Assembly (NCBI GenBank): GCA_015501595.1
Contig: JADNRX010000307.1
Coordinates: forward strand, 1 to 64,000
DNA length: 64,000 bases
Direction: 5' to 3'
Origin: Hymenopellis radicata
Lineage: Eukaryota > Basidiomycota > Agaricomycetes > Agaricales > Physalacriaceae
The notes under the pieces: model-generated
What the model saw: the letters and a program-made list of their open reading frames with translations, nothing else
What the model was told of the DNA's origin: nothing
Databases searched by the model: none
Translations under genes and position numbers: made by a program
Part shown: positions 1 to 10,572 of the stretch, piece after piece
Layout of the letters: each line of letters opens with the position of its first letter
How positions within the stretch are numbered: position 1 is the stretch's first letter

Positions 1-141
1 ACTGAACGTAAGCATGAAATGAAGGTCCAGAGCGATACCCGCATAGAGCTGGATTTGCATTCAACCGAATATAGACCGAGATGACTCTGGGCGAGTCTAT
101 TGTTTACATACACAGGAATGTACATCGGCAGCTGTCATTAC

Positions 142-1938
142 TTACAGTGTATTGCCGTTCCGTGAGGCACTAGTACGGTAACCACGGTCAGTTACCACTA
201 GAACTGACAAGACCGAACGTGAATTGACTGACCTGACAAGCACATGCTGTCCCCCGGCACTCACTTCCCGTGCGATGTACTCCTTCAAGCCCTTGCTCCT
301 CACTCTCGTCGGTGTTTCCGCTATTTCTGCATTGGGACCTAGACCCAACTGTGCGGTAATGCCTACTCCCCAGGCGTACAATGTTCCCTCTTCTGAACAT
401 GCAACGCTGTATCTCGGCCCACACGCCACCGACACAATCTTTGTTTCGGAAAAGCCGTCTACCGGCAAGGAAGGTGTCGGATCACTTTCCGTGGGCGGGG
501 GAGGGAAGGCGATACGAACAGGTTCACGTATGTGCAAATCAATCTTGGGGTGAGCGATCTGCGGGTCGTCGATGGAGCACGCAAACTTCTCTGCGAGGGC
601 GCGCTCGGATAGCAGGAAGCTCGTTTTTGATGCACTTGTAGAACATGAAGCATGGACGGGTGGTTGGGCGCGAGACCTAGAGCATGCTCGTCGCAGCGTC
701 CACAGCCCCAGAGTTCGCCGTTACTTGAGGAGGAAGAGGGTGTGAAACTCTCTGGTGAGGATCAAAGCAAACGTAAGCGAACGAGATGGCGAAACGAAGA
801 AAAAGACCTACCCGCATTCAATAGCGATGACCTTGGCACCGCCATGATGTCTGGGATGCAGTGGACCTATAGCAGTGGGCATCAAAAACACTTTCCTCGT
901 CGCTGTTCAGTCCTAGTTGATGCATATGGTTCAAACCCCACGCATATGCGACCCCATCTTTGTCCACAGCAAACGACTGGTTTGCGCCGGCGCCAATGAG
1001 AACTATGCGCTTCAACGACAGAGTTTCCGGCGTAAGTGACGTCGCAGCATGGTGATCCAAACGTCCAAGCTGGGAGCGCAACCCAAAACCCCAAGTGAAG
1101 ACGTGTCCGTCGGTGGTCAGGGCCAAGATATGGCTCGCGCCACACTTGACTTGACAGATCCGATGTCGAGCGAGGGCAGGATAGATCTGGGGTTCAAGGA
1201 CTTTGGGTGGATGTGTAGGATCGCCGTCAAAGGATGTCGAGCCATCTTCTGCCTTAAAATTGTGATACTTTAGATTCTAATCTGAATTGTACCAGCGGCC
1301 GGCATACCCTGAACGTTCCCCACACGCGTACTTGTCCTTGCGAGCCAAGTACGACGCTCATAACAGTCTCCTGCATCTGCAGCGACCGCAATGAAGTCAG
1401 AGAGACCCTCCACCGGCAGTGGCATTGCTTCCAGTTCATCAGGCTCCATGCCAGGGACATTCTCGGTGCGTCTGCCCAAGGCGAGGTCGTCGTTTGAGCC
1501 CCAAGACCAAAGCTAGGAGAAAAATAAGAGAAATATTAAGGCGAATTGCGAGAAACGCACCTTGCCATTACGGTCAATGAGCAGGGAATGCATGCCACCC
1601 GCCGCCAAACACTGGATCCCTTCCGTAAATTTGTCATGCAGCCTCGGGCGTGCCACTTCATCGAGAACGTCCGGTCCCAATCCCAACTGTCCAGATCCAC
1701 CGGCTCCATGAACGAAAAGCGTCGTCGGCGCTAAGGATGCCTTTAAAAGCGGGACAAAACTCGGTAGGCTCGTCGTGCGCGCCCTTTTTTGGGGCTGCTC
1801 TAGCTCCTGATATTCATGGGATAGTTTTCGTTTCTTGCCATTATGTGCTGGCACAGGCTGGTATCGTTTCTTTTCGTTCTGTGCTGGCACAGTCTTCACG
1901 TATTTCTTGCGCCCTAGTCGACAAGGAAAGCACTTCAT
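142..1938 (-). CDS. RCC1-like (beta-propeller) protein, frameshifted as read
   Basis: RCC1 repeats form a seven-bladed propeller; the founding member is the chromatin-bound nucleotide exchange factor for Ran. Repeat signatures seen in order on the minus strand are GAGGSGQLGLG (about 1700), HSLLIDRNGKV (about 1570), VFTWGFGLRSQLG (about 1090), VAYAWGLNHMHQLGL (about 930), GELWGCGRCDEHALGL (about 700) and LYAWGVGITAQLGLG (about 370). The N terminus is basic (KKRKL, QKRAR), as expected of a nuclear RCC1. Start chosen at 1938. A clean 48-nt intron lies at 1560-1513. The frame breaks by one base near 1357-1363 and near 724-727, and again near 630, without splice signals to explain it. This is either a decayed gene or consensus errors. 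Family assignment is firm; whether it is the Ran exchange factor or another RCC1-repeat protein is open. The last exon border is uncertain. Confidence 0.75.
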
Positions 1939-3324
1939 TGCTTCTCGTACCTATTCCTCTTCAGCAAAATTTTACAATGGAAAAGATAGCGAACATACGA
2001 GTAAGAGACATGTCTATCGATCGCACGACGAGGATAACCGATACATAGAAAATTTCCGGATTAGAGCCGGATCATCGTGGAAGGAAACAAGGAGGCAGCC
2101 GAGCGGACATATTGTTTGTCCTGAGCTTACACGGTCACGACCCCTAATCCTCCCTTCACGTGCTGACGCCGTTCCTCCTTGTCATGCGTTTCCATGTTGG
2201 AAATACAACATAGAAGCATACTGACTCCAACAGTACTTACGATGCGTCTTACCTGACCGGCGACGCTCCATCTAGTACTGGATCGTTATCATAACGGATT
2301 ACATCAAGGGCGACACTCTCAATGGCTGGACATGTTTTGGTGGTGGCTCTAATATAGACTTTCCGACGCTTTCCTTGTCAACTGCACACCGTCCCTCTCC
2401 CTCTCCCAGAACCCACAGTTCCCGGACCCGTTCTTGATGGCTCAGGGCGTTCATTCCTATGCTATTCCCGGCCGTTCCCATGGATGGGTATCGATCTGTT
2501 TGACTCTTTAGCGCAGTGGCACAGCCTTCAGAGGGTTCCGGCGGCACCAAATGTTCTGCCAGCTCGGGCATTGCCCGAAATTCGAATTCGACATGTCATT
2601 GACGGGCAGACCTCAGGCCTCAGGTTTGAAACTCACCAGAAGAAACTGAGAGACCTGCTCCAGATAGGACAATGATGCTTTTAGCATCAGCCAGCACGCG
2701 GCGAAAGTCATCGACATTGCAAGACGGCATCAGTGTCAGTTCAGAAGATAGAATCAGTTGAGGGCGGTAAAGAAACCAGAGATAGATTCCAGCTAGTAAC
2801 TAAGTAAGCCTGACAGGTTTCAAGAGCCGTGTGGTATTTCGAAGATGGAGGTACTGCAAGACAGTAGCCGTAAGCTGTTATTCTTTCTGTACCGTGTACA
2901 GCGGTCGGCAGCCAACCTAGCGTTCAGATGACAGTCGATCCGTCAAATTTTGGCGTGACCTTTTTTTTGTACATATTTCGCACGGTCTTGCCAGGTCCCG
3001 ATTAGGAAGTCGCGCGTCCACCCTCACCAGCGCTGGAATCCTTTCTTCGCACCGTCCAATTCCCTTTACGTGGTGTGTTGCCTGGATCTGTGTTTAGCTC
3101 TAGTCTTCCTCCCTAGTTCTCGGCTCGCAATTCGGTTTCTCCGGTCTGGCGCCATTCACAGAAACCATCTCGCCGTTTCTCTCCCTCAGCCGGGACCTCC
3201 ACCGTCAACCATCCGATATTATTGATACCGGTCGCTCTCCTCATCACGCGTCGTCACTTAGCTTGAGCGTAGAAACGCAGAAAAAACATCGCCGTTGCGC
3301 TACTTCACTCGCTAGTCAAGCGAC
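1939..3324. other. Divergent intergenic region between RCC1-like and F-box genes
   Basis: No coding sequence is recognised. The last 300 bases before the F-box start are pyrimidine-rich (runs of CTCC, TTCTCC), as often seen upstream of basidiomycete genes, so the promoters of both flanking genes probably lie here. No clear TATA box was found. Confidence 0.4.
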
Positions 3325-4619
3325 ATGAAGGCCGCTCGTGACTCCACGTCCAGTGTCAATTGCGATTGTAAGTCGTTCTGGAATAATCCTTGATACGTCT
3401 CTGAATCCGGACGTAGCCTATATCCTCCGCCTTCCCAACGAAATTCTTCTATTGATATTTAACGCGGTCACTGAGTCTCAGTATATGCCTAAGTTCGCTC
3501 TTCATCGGCTTGCGGTTGTTTGTCGTCGCTTCCGTGACATTCTTGTCCCTGATTTGTTTCGCGTTGTCTCGCTCCCGATATATTCATTCCATCATCGGAA
3601 ACGTTCGCCTCTCTGCTCTTTCCTTCCTTCATATGGACATCATATTCGCAGGCTTCCCCTACAAGCGAAGAGCCGTCATGGGTTTCGAGCGTTCTCAGTA
3701 CTCTGTCGCTCTCTGCGAAGCATTTGACCAACCTTTGTTACCTCCAACTCCGCCTCCATACCTTCGGCAGGACGTTAACCACCGAACAAGAGGCTGACCT
3801 TATCGAGATGTTTAAGGTCCTGCCTCCTCACTTGCAGAGCTCGACCTGGCCGGCTTCTCATGGACGAGCGCTGCAACGGCTCTGGCTGTCGCTCAGCAAC
3901 CCAATTTACAGCGGCTTTCACTCAACCTCGAGTCGATACCAAGCGCTCCGATGATGGCACCTGCAAAGTTGACAGCTTATTTCCCTGCTCTAGTGCATAT
4001 TCACATACCAGGCCATTGGTGCCCTCAACCGTCCTGGTTTATCGAGGCTTTTCTAGGGTCAAAATTGGAACACATTGCGGTTGGATTCGCGGATAGTATG
4101 CAAACTGGGGACACCGATAGCCACCTGTGTTCCAACCGTCCGTGTCAGTGGACTGATGGCCTCTATCATCTCTTTGCGGCATCGTCTTCGTCGTTGACCA
4201 CTATGACCATATCCACCCCTTCATTTCGGAGTGGCAGCTTGGTTTCTTCCATCGAACGTATTACCACTGTCACTTTCCGACACATAGATTTCAATAGGAA
4301 CCCAGACCTCCTCGACGAACTCGTGGGACCCTTCGCGACTTTGTCCGTCACCGGCTTACGTTTCGATGGTTGCTCTGGAGTTCCGCCGACGTTGGCGAGA
4401 TGGTTCGAAGATTCAGAGCAGTCTCATCAGTTCTTTCCTGCTTTGAAGGAGCTCGAAGTCAGTCCTCTGTATGCCTTCGCGGAATGGGGGGACTTCAACG
4501 ATTTGGACATTGGGTATGAAAATATTTGGCAACCAGAGGAGCAGCGGGAGTTTGAAGAGAACTGTAAAAGGCGTGGTATAGATGCAGTCTTCGACTGGGA
4601 CTTTTTTACGTGGGATTGA
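3325..4619 (+). CDS. F-box protein with leucine-rich-like C-terminal part, frameshifted as read
   Basis: F-box proteins bind Skp1 and recruit substrates to SCF ubiquitin ligases. The start is the ATG at 3325; a 49-nt intron (3368-3416, GTAAGT...GTAG) joins it in frame to the F-box itself, which reads LPNEILLLIF ... LAVVCRRFRDILVPDLFR (about residues 18-60). The remainder has leucine-rich spacing (LTNLCYLQLRLHTF, LQRLSLNLESIP, LTAYFPALVHIHIPG) typical of mushroom F-box/LRR proteins. Continuity needs a frame change near 3718-3728 and another near 3834-3842; neither site has convincing intron borders. The final 222 codons (3951-4619) are open. The many F-box genes of mushrooms make a specific function unassignable. 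The frameshifts could be sequence errors or decay. Confidence 0.7.
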
Positions 4620-5180
4620 ATGACTCCATAGAACAGGATCATATTTGTATTTGCTCCTAGCATTTTAGCGTCTCGGGCAGCTGGATCGCACCCGATTTAT
4701 GAAAGTCAAAGAGCCGATGCGAGAATGTACCAGCCTGGTGCTGGCCCCAGGGCGCCGCCACCTTCTGGCAGGTAGGTAGTGACCTGTATTTTGACCTAAT
4801 GTGGAATCAATGTGGCATTTTACCCACAAATGATGCCACGCGCATAGAGCATCATATGTTCGGATCTGCAGAGCATCTTCGAAATCCAAGGACGACGTAC
4901 TCGGAGGAGAGGGTAGTATGTACACTGCCTTTCAATATGTTTTGTCCATATTTGTCCATGGACAAAGCAAAGCGCGACGTGTATCTAACAGTATACTCGC
5001 GCGTCTGAAGATGATGTGGGTCAAAAACGCATACCCTCCTTGATATCCAACTACGACAATCCTCGAGTATGAATACTATTGCGCCACACGACTCTTAGTC
5101 CCTGGTCATGGCACTCAGGCACTTTATCGATACAGCTCGAGATGAGGCGTCGACAGGACCCGTGATTATACCGCCAAGAG
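4620..5180. other. Non-coding stretch, nothing recognised
   Basis: Only short open frames without family resemblance. It contains the F-box 3' end and probably its terminator. Confidence 0.3.
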
Positions 5181-5188
5181 GTTGTCGC

Positions 5189-5332
5189 AAAAAGTCCCGA
5201 CAAAATTTTCTAGAGGGGGTCGAAAAGTCGGCGCAAAAGTCCCGACAAAGCGCGATTTCAGCGGAAAAAGTCAGATCATTTGTCCCGACAAATTCATTGT
5301 ACTAAATTTAGGTCAGTTGAAAGTCCCGACAA
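5189..5332 (+). repeat. Four copies of a GTCCCGACAA motif
   Basis: The 10-mer GTCCCGACAA occurs at 5194-5203, 5239-5248, 5282-5291 and 5323-5332, the first two within a longer shared string (CGCAAAA before, AA after). Clustered short direct repeats next to a hairpin and upstream of a Ulp1 gene resemble the subterminal repeats of DNA transposons. No matching terminal repeat was found, so this is a suggestion only. Confidence 0.55.
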
Positions 5333-5367
5333 TGGGTCTGTTCTGTGGCTGTGCCAACCCTGGCTTG

Positions 5368-5401
5368 AATTTTACAGACTACGTCACCAGTCTGTAAAAT
5401 T
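5368..5401. repeat. Perfect 13-bp inverted repeat (hairpin, 8-nt loop)
   Basis: Arms AATTTTACAGACT (5368-5380) and AGTCTGTAAAATT (5389-5401) flank the loop ACGTCACC. The core ACAGACT/AGTCTGT recurs at the ends of the elements further right (7507-7513, 27679-27685). Confidence 0.7.
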
Positions 5402-5583
5402 TGGGCCAAGAGATGCCTGCCGGTTATTTGTCATTGTGATTAGACATTGGTACATTGTTCGATATATTGGGCTTGATCGAAACGTTTCGTCCACAGCGAC
5501 GCGACGCGCCGTAGTGTAGTATATAATGACAATGGATAGCTTTGGCAACTCTTTACGCACATATTCCCCTGCTTGTATTGAAC

Positions 5584-6737
5584 ATGGATGATTCTATCGT
5601 CATTTTTGACGATTCTGATCTCCGTGGCCTCAATTCAGAGTGGAATCCTAGTGATTGGATCGGCAATGGTCGTACCTATCATGATGTTCCTCCTTGTGTA
5701 CAATTAGAGCTTGAGAAGCGCCTCGCTCTACCATCCGAGATCGAAACCTTCCTCCCTTCCCACAATCAATCACCTTCATCATTCTATAACAACGCTCGCC
5801 TACCGGAATGGGACTCTGAGCACGATGCAAAGATCATTCACGAGAAGCTTGACTTCAGTGATACCAGCGCACCTCCTGTGAATTGACACGGGAATCTCTT
5901 GTAGCGCTAGATCTTCCCTCGGAGAAGACACTGCGATCCCTTCTTGCAGCCGTCGGCCAAGCCATGCTTGACGGGAAACAGTCTATCCTCGACACTCGCA
6001 CCAATCAGCCGGTGTTCTGGCCACTGTGGATCTTGACGTGGTTCTCGAAAGCGCGCGAGTCGTCAAAGGCATTCGATGCCTGGCAAGCCGGCTTTCTCTG
6101 GCTTACAGAGCCGGACTTCGACTCTGAAGAGGAAGAAAAGCTGCGCGAGCAGGCCATGAGCCTCAGTTCATCCGTAGCCGGATGGTTCGGCTACGTTCCT
6201 CAATTTGGGGGCCTACGATTCGAGTCTCTTGCCTTAATTCTAGGCAACAATTATCTCAATGGTGAAATCATCAATGCATTGCTGGATCTAGTCTCCGACC
6301 GCCTCCAGAAACAGAATGGTCCCAACGGAGACACCCTCATCGCCGGCACTGACTTCGCCAATACATCGCTGCAGGATCCTATGAAAATTGTTCATTCATC
6401 GGAAACATGCTGCTCGATAAATATGTCACCTTATTTTCCCCTTCTTCGCATCTCCGACATCTGTACTTTCCTGTCCATTCGCCACCCGTTCATTGGGCTG
6501 CGTGCCACATCGATTTTCAGACCGGCGATGTTCGTTTCGGAGACTCGCTTGGATTTGCTCGACCTAAAGTCTTCTTCCAGCATCTGAGAGCCTGGATGAA
6601 GCAAAGCTTTAGTAGACTCGAACAGATCTTCGTGGCAGACGACCTGCCGTGCGCCGTCCAGACAGATGGCTTCAACTGTCCTATCATTTCTGTCAATACC
6701 ATCGCCGTCAACTGTCTTAACGACCGCATGTGGTCTG
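5584..6737 (+). pseudogene. Ulp1/C48-family protease, 5' part (gene interrupted at 6737)
   Basis: C48 cysteine proteases cleave SUMO or related tags; in fungi such genes are also common passengers of large DNA transposons. The acidic N terminus starts MDDSIVIFDDSD. The protease core shows the catalytic set in order: His in HWAACHIDF (about 6491), Asp in GDSLG (about 6545), and Cys in TDGFNCP (about 6678). The text NCLNDRMWS ends at the 10-mer ATGTGGTCTG (6728-6737). From there the frame runs into insertion sequence. The same 10-mer at 27686 is followed by a peptide that fits the missing C terminus. Two further frame breaks (near 5880 and near 6385-6405) also interrupt the reading. The catalytic residues are intact; the gene as it stands is broken. 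Confidence 0.7.
6728..6737. repeat. 10-bp direct repeat, left copy (target-site-duplication candidate)
   Basis: ATGTGGTCTG, repeated exactly at 27686-27695. The two copies bracket the whole 20.9-kb insertion in the Ulp1 gene. Confidence 0.65.
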
Positions 6738-6805
6738 TAGTCTCTTGGAAACAGACGATACCAGTACACAATAACTTTTGTTGGGGGGTGGAGTTATGTG
6801 TATGG

Positions 6806-6862
6806 AGTCTGTCGCTATGATCGGGGTGCGTACCGTGCGCCAGCTTGTTACATAAGCTGACC
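6806..6862 (+). repeat. Left 57-bp inverted repeat
   Basis: Perfect reverse complement of 7457-7513. Confidence 0.9.
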
Positions 6863-7456
6863 AAATTCGGAACGTCTCTTCACCCACCACCTAAGCGCAC
6901 CACGACGATAGCGCTGTTGCTCAGAGAGGGCGTACGAGAGAGCGTGAGGTTGGAGAGGGGGGCGCATGGAGCGCGACACTGTCTGCTGGCCGTGTCGCGC
7001 GTGTCTAGTATGTTTTTTCACTTTAGTTTATTATTGCAGATGGCGGCGGCGGCTATATATCGTCGACATCTCGTCTACCGATGGATCCCTCCCCCACCTC
7101 ACCTCTCTATCCTTTTACGCTTCTCACCTTTCGTTGTTGGCATGCGGCTCGCTCTGTTGAACGTTTCGCGCCGCGCCGAAAAAGCTACCCGGTAGTCGCT
7201 ACCGTACTGGGACCCGTACTCGGGTACACCGTACTCATCTCCACGACTTATTACACTCAGTGGATTCCACAATTGACGACCTTTGAACAACCATCGGTAC
7301 CTTCTCTACCAAATATACCAAGCTTGCATTACATTATACATATGTCAGTGTAGGTAGTACAATATATTTATTCCGAGTCTGCAGAATTTATTGTGCTGGT
7401 CGCTAAAATTTGAGCCAGTGCAGAGGATGTGCGCATCGCGGCAGTTGTCCTATTTG

Positions 7457-7513
7457 GGTCAGCTTATGTAACAAGCTGGCGCACGGTACGCACCCCGATC
7501 ATAGCGACAGACT
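7457..7513 (-). repeat. Right 57-bp inverted repeat
   Basis: Perfect reverse complement of 6806-6862. It ends three bases before the first 5-kb unit. Confidence 0.9.
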
Positions 7514-7516
7514 ATG
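7507..7516. repeat. 10-bp direct repeat bracketing the 5-kb array, left copy
   Basis: ACAGACTATG immediately precedes unit 1 and recurs at 27679-27688 immediately after unit 4. Internal unit junctions carry only its last seven bases, GACTATG. Confidence 0.7.
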
Positions 7517-7550
7517 GGACTATCGTCATGTCGAGGCAGCACAGCCACAC

Positions 7551-7619
7551 GACCGATTTGACCAATTTTTCCCGAGCGACCGATTTAAAGACCGATTTTA
7601 ACCGAAGCGACCAATTTGA
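7551..7619 (+). repeat. Subterminal short repeats of the 5-kb unit
   Basis: The related strings CGACCGATTT, GACCAATTTTT, CGACCGATTT, GACCGATTTT and CGACCAATTT occur in 70 bases, each 12-20 bases apart. GACCAATTTT also sits at the other unit end (about 12544-12553). Clusters like this are typical transposase-binding sites in DNA transposons. Present in all four units. Confidence 0.6.
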
Positions 7620-7949
7620 GGCACGTGACTCGGATGCCTCGGTCATCTCGATTCTCGCCCGAGTGAGCAAGAGTTCGAATCCCCACCCCCTCTCTTTTTT
7701 TTTTTTTTAAAGTCCCTCAAAAATCTTACTGCCTGGTGAGCGCAGGCGCAGCGAATTGTGGCGCATGCACGCGTCCAGGTCATTGTCATTAACATGTATG
7801 TATTCTATAATGTAATACATGCGTTCTACACGCGTTCCTATTCAAAGTAATCAACGCAGCGGGGCACGGTGCTTATTGGAGAATCGGTTCAGATATCGGC
7901 GCGGCGCGGAATGCTCAAGAGAGCAATCCGCATACCAGCGACGAAATCA

Positions 7950-9190
7950 GTGGGATACCCTCCCTGTCCTGGATCTTAGCCACGACGTTGTTGATAGTAT
8001 CGAAAGACTCAATCTGTAGCGTAATGATCTAGTCAGTCAACGTCTCAAACGAAGCGAAGATCTGCGCACCTACGCACAGACGAAGGAAATGGTGAAGGGT
8101 ATCCTCATTCTGGATGTTGTAGTGTTGTAGTTGGAGAGCGTGCGCAAAAGATCAGCTGTAAGTTCAGTCAGAAACCAAACCCGGAGTCGAGCACAACGAG
8201 AACGACTTACCATCCCGACAACTGCTTTCGCGGAGGAAGATGGAGGCAAGGATGAGTACCGGTAGAGAGACGGCGGTCACCGTGATGTTGGTGAGCCGCG
8301 GCGACGGCCTCGCAGGCCAGGTATGGAACTTGGAATGTTAGGCTGGAAATTTGCTTTAGCACTGATATGAAAGCTGGCACAGAACATGGCAACTTACGGA
8401 TGAAGCGCCGCACAATAATCTATCGCGTTTACGTCAAGGGTAATTGATCTCGCTTGACGGAAGACGAAGAGGTCGAGGGAGTTGCTTGAGAGTCCGTGTT
8501 GGTGGCAGAAGATAAGGAGTTGAGCAGCTTGAGGTCGCGAGTGGTGGCCTCGCCGGCCAGGCATCTGGGGCACGATATTTTGACTGAATAAGTATATCAG
8601 AGATCAGAGGGATTATGGACATAACGGGGAGATGTGGTACCGATATCTGTAGCCTTGGTGAAATCCGGGTCAGGAGGAATGCCTTCCTTATCCTGGATCT
8701 TGGCCTACGCAAAGGAAAGATAAGCTGTCGACCTCCAGCAAAGCGAGACATACCGAATCGACAGACACACACATCGGCGCTCAGCCCAAGTAGTCGCGTC
8801 CGCGGCGTCTCTTCACACGACTTCTGCCACCTTCGGTGTCATCCACCATCTCCAGCATCGTCGTCGTTGGCGTCTGTCCCGTTGCCTGGTGCAATGACAG
8901 TGCCAGCGTCGAAATCAATATCCATGCTGGCAACCTCGTTGGAGGGTTTACGCCGTCACTCAGCTCAGACAGCGTGAGCTTGGATGCCCCATTTCTGGGG
9001 GCTTAGATGTAGGCTGCGTCTCAAATTGACGGCTTACGCGTTCGAGGTCGATATCCAAGTCGTAGGGAGGCGATCCGGGACACAGAGGAAAGAAAAAACT
9101 GTGGAAGTGGGAAAAGAAGAGTGAGCTATGATGAGCTCTGATCGAGCTGCTGGCCAGCGAAAGTATTGCTGGTCAGTTGGATCTTGGCCT
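7950..9190 (-). pseudogene. Degenerate polyubiquitin gene (unit 1)
   Basis: On the minus strand 8155-7950 reads RTLSNYN, then YNIQNEDTLHHFLRLCVGA, QIFASFETLTD-stop, then ITLQIESFDTINNVVAKIQ followed by DREGIP. Aligned to ubiquitin this is the end of one repeat ([20 protein letters not shown]) and the start of the next ([20 protein letters not shown] onward), with a TAG stop near the LTGK loop. Upstream pieces are GKQL-like text at about 8225, AKIQDKEGIPPDPDFTKATD at 8704-8642 and a DQQ...FAGQQLD remnant at 9188-9137. GT...AG introns separate some pieces (GTAAGTCG at about 8210; GTATGTCT at about 8752). The C-terminal Gly-Gly and several core residues are lost, so it cannot supply ubiquitin. 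It could be a ubiquitin-like gene captured by the element. Confidence 0.7.
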
Positions 9191-9625
9191 ACACAAAGGA
9201 AAAATAAGCTGTTGACTTCAAGCAAAGCGAGACATACCGAATTGATCGGCACGCACGTCAGCGCCCAGCCCATGCTCATCCCTCTGCACGCAGGAAGTCG
9301 CGTCTGCGGCGTGTCTTCGCGCAGAATCTCCCGCCCAATCCAACCCACCACCTTCTGTGCCATCTCCGGCATCTGTCATTGCGTAGCTCAGCGGCGTGTA
9401 CATGCTGGCAACCTCGTTGAGAGGGTTTACGCCGTCGCTCAGCGAGCTCGGACGCCCCATTTCTGGGGGCTTACACTGGGCTGCGTCGTCGAATTGACGG
9501 CTTACGCGTTCCGGGATATCAATGACATCGAAGTCGATGGGAGGCGATCCGGGAGACAGAGGAAAGAAAAAACTGTGGAAGTGGGAGGAAGAAGAGTGAT
9601 GAGCTCTGATCGGTCGTCTCGAATT
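8700..9625. repeat. Internal imperfect duplication inside the 5-kb unit
   Basis: About 8700-9120 and 9180-9620 are diverged copies. Shared strings include AAGCGAGACATACCGAAT (8744; 9226), GGCAACCTCGTTG (8929; 9408), GAGGGTTTACGCCGTC, CCCATTTCTGGGGGCTTA and GAGGCGATCCGGGA. On the minus strand both encode PGSPP...ERVSRQF...KPPEMG-like peptides; the 9.2-9.6 kb copy is the more open one. Present in every unit. Confidence 0.7.
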
Positions 9626-10572
9626 TGGCCCATGGGCCAAAATCAAGACGACTCCGATCTGGTAGACAAACAGCATCAAATAAAGACGCGTTTACCTTCT
9701 GTTCTCACTCAACGCGTCTGCGTCGTCTGCGTACTCGGCACGGGAAGATTTTGACTCTCTCTCATCCTTCACGATATCTGGCCCGCTGGAACGCCACTCA
9801 TGGCCAACTGCACTCGTTTCCCCCGATCACTATCTGTACCACGTCGTCCTGGTCAACGCGGATCGTCCGTACTTACCCAAAGCTGGATAATGCTGATTGG
9901 GATGCTGTCGAACAATACCAGGAGTCAGCAATGGAGAGGCAGGTCCATATAGTGCACGGAACGGAAATGCGCATAGGAAACATGGACAGCCGCTATGTTG
10001 GACCCTTGCAGACTGATTGTCAAAGTCGAAGCCTCCGCTGTTGGACAACACCACTCGGAGGAAGAATATCTGTGAACGACGACTTAATTTAGTGTTGATC
10101 TTACTGGTTTGTATGCTGTTAACAGACTGTTTTGGTGCATTTGTGTTCTTCCGTTTAACTTATAATAATATTTGTTCTCAGTTCTCTAGCTCGTAATCAG
10201 TCGCACATATCGTGAATCCTACTATCTGCGCTGCAGGTTCCCAAGAATTAAGGGATTGCAGAGATCGCGGACATCCACCCATTAGTATTGACGCGCAACT
10301 GCAAAGCCTCATTGTCTACGACGACGGTCTGCTGCTATATGACAGCCTGGAGCCGCCGACGGTATCAGGACAGTTCAATCGCGTCGCATGGCGTAGAAAA
10401 CGACTGGGAGATTGGTGACTCCAACCTTGAGATGTTGATGGTGCGAGCTCATTGTCGTCCGCAAACCTCATCAGTACTCATTCATACCCGCGCATATAGA
10501 CGCGCCAAAGCAGTGCAAGAAGCTGTTCCTCTTGCAAATGCTTGAACGCAGTACGTATCTGTATTCTGTTCA

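Larger units (their letters stand above)
6738..7513. mobile_element. Small inverted-repeat element with 57-bp perfect arms
   Basis: 6806-6862 and 7457-7513 are perfect reverse complements (57 bp, outer end AGTCTGTCGC). No transposase is seen in the ~590 bp between them, so it is a MITE-like non-autonomous element. The extent is given from the end of the 10-mer ATGTGGTCTG. Alternatively the element is only 6806-7513, with ATGG on both sides. The inner part carries short open frames without recognised similarity. Confidence 0.6.

Noticed and set aside
7640..7710. B-box-like AGTTCGAATCC followed by a T run, looking like a tRNA-derived SINE at the start of each unit
   Set aside because: The T-arm does not pair and no A box at correct spacing was found; it lies inside the unit, so it is not a separate insertion.
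9128..9754. Long plus-strand open frame in each unit (208 codons)
   Set aside because: It lies antisense to the ubiquitin-related exons, its codon use is poor and it shows no family similarity; it is kept open by repeat composition.
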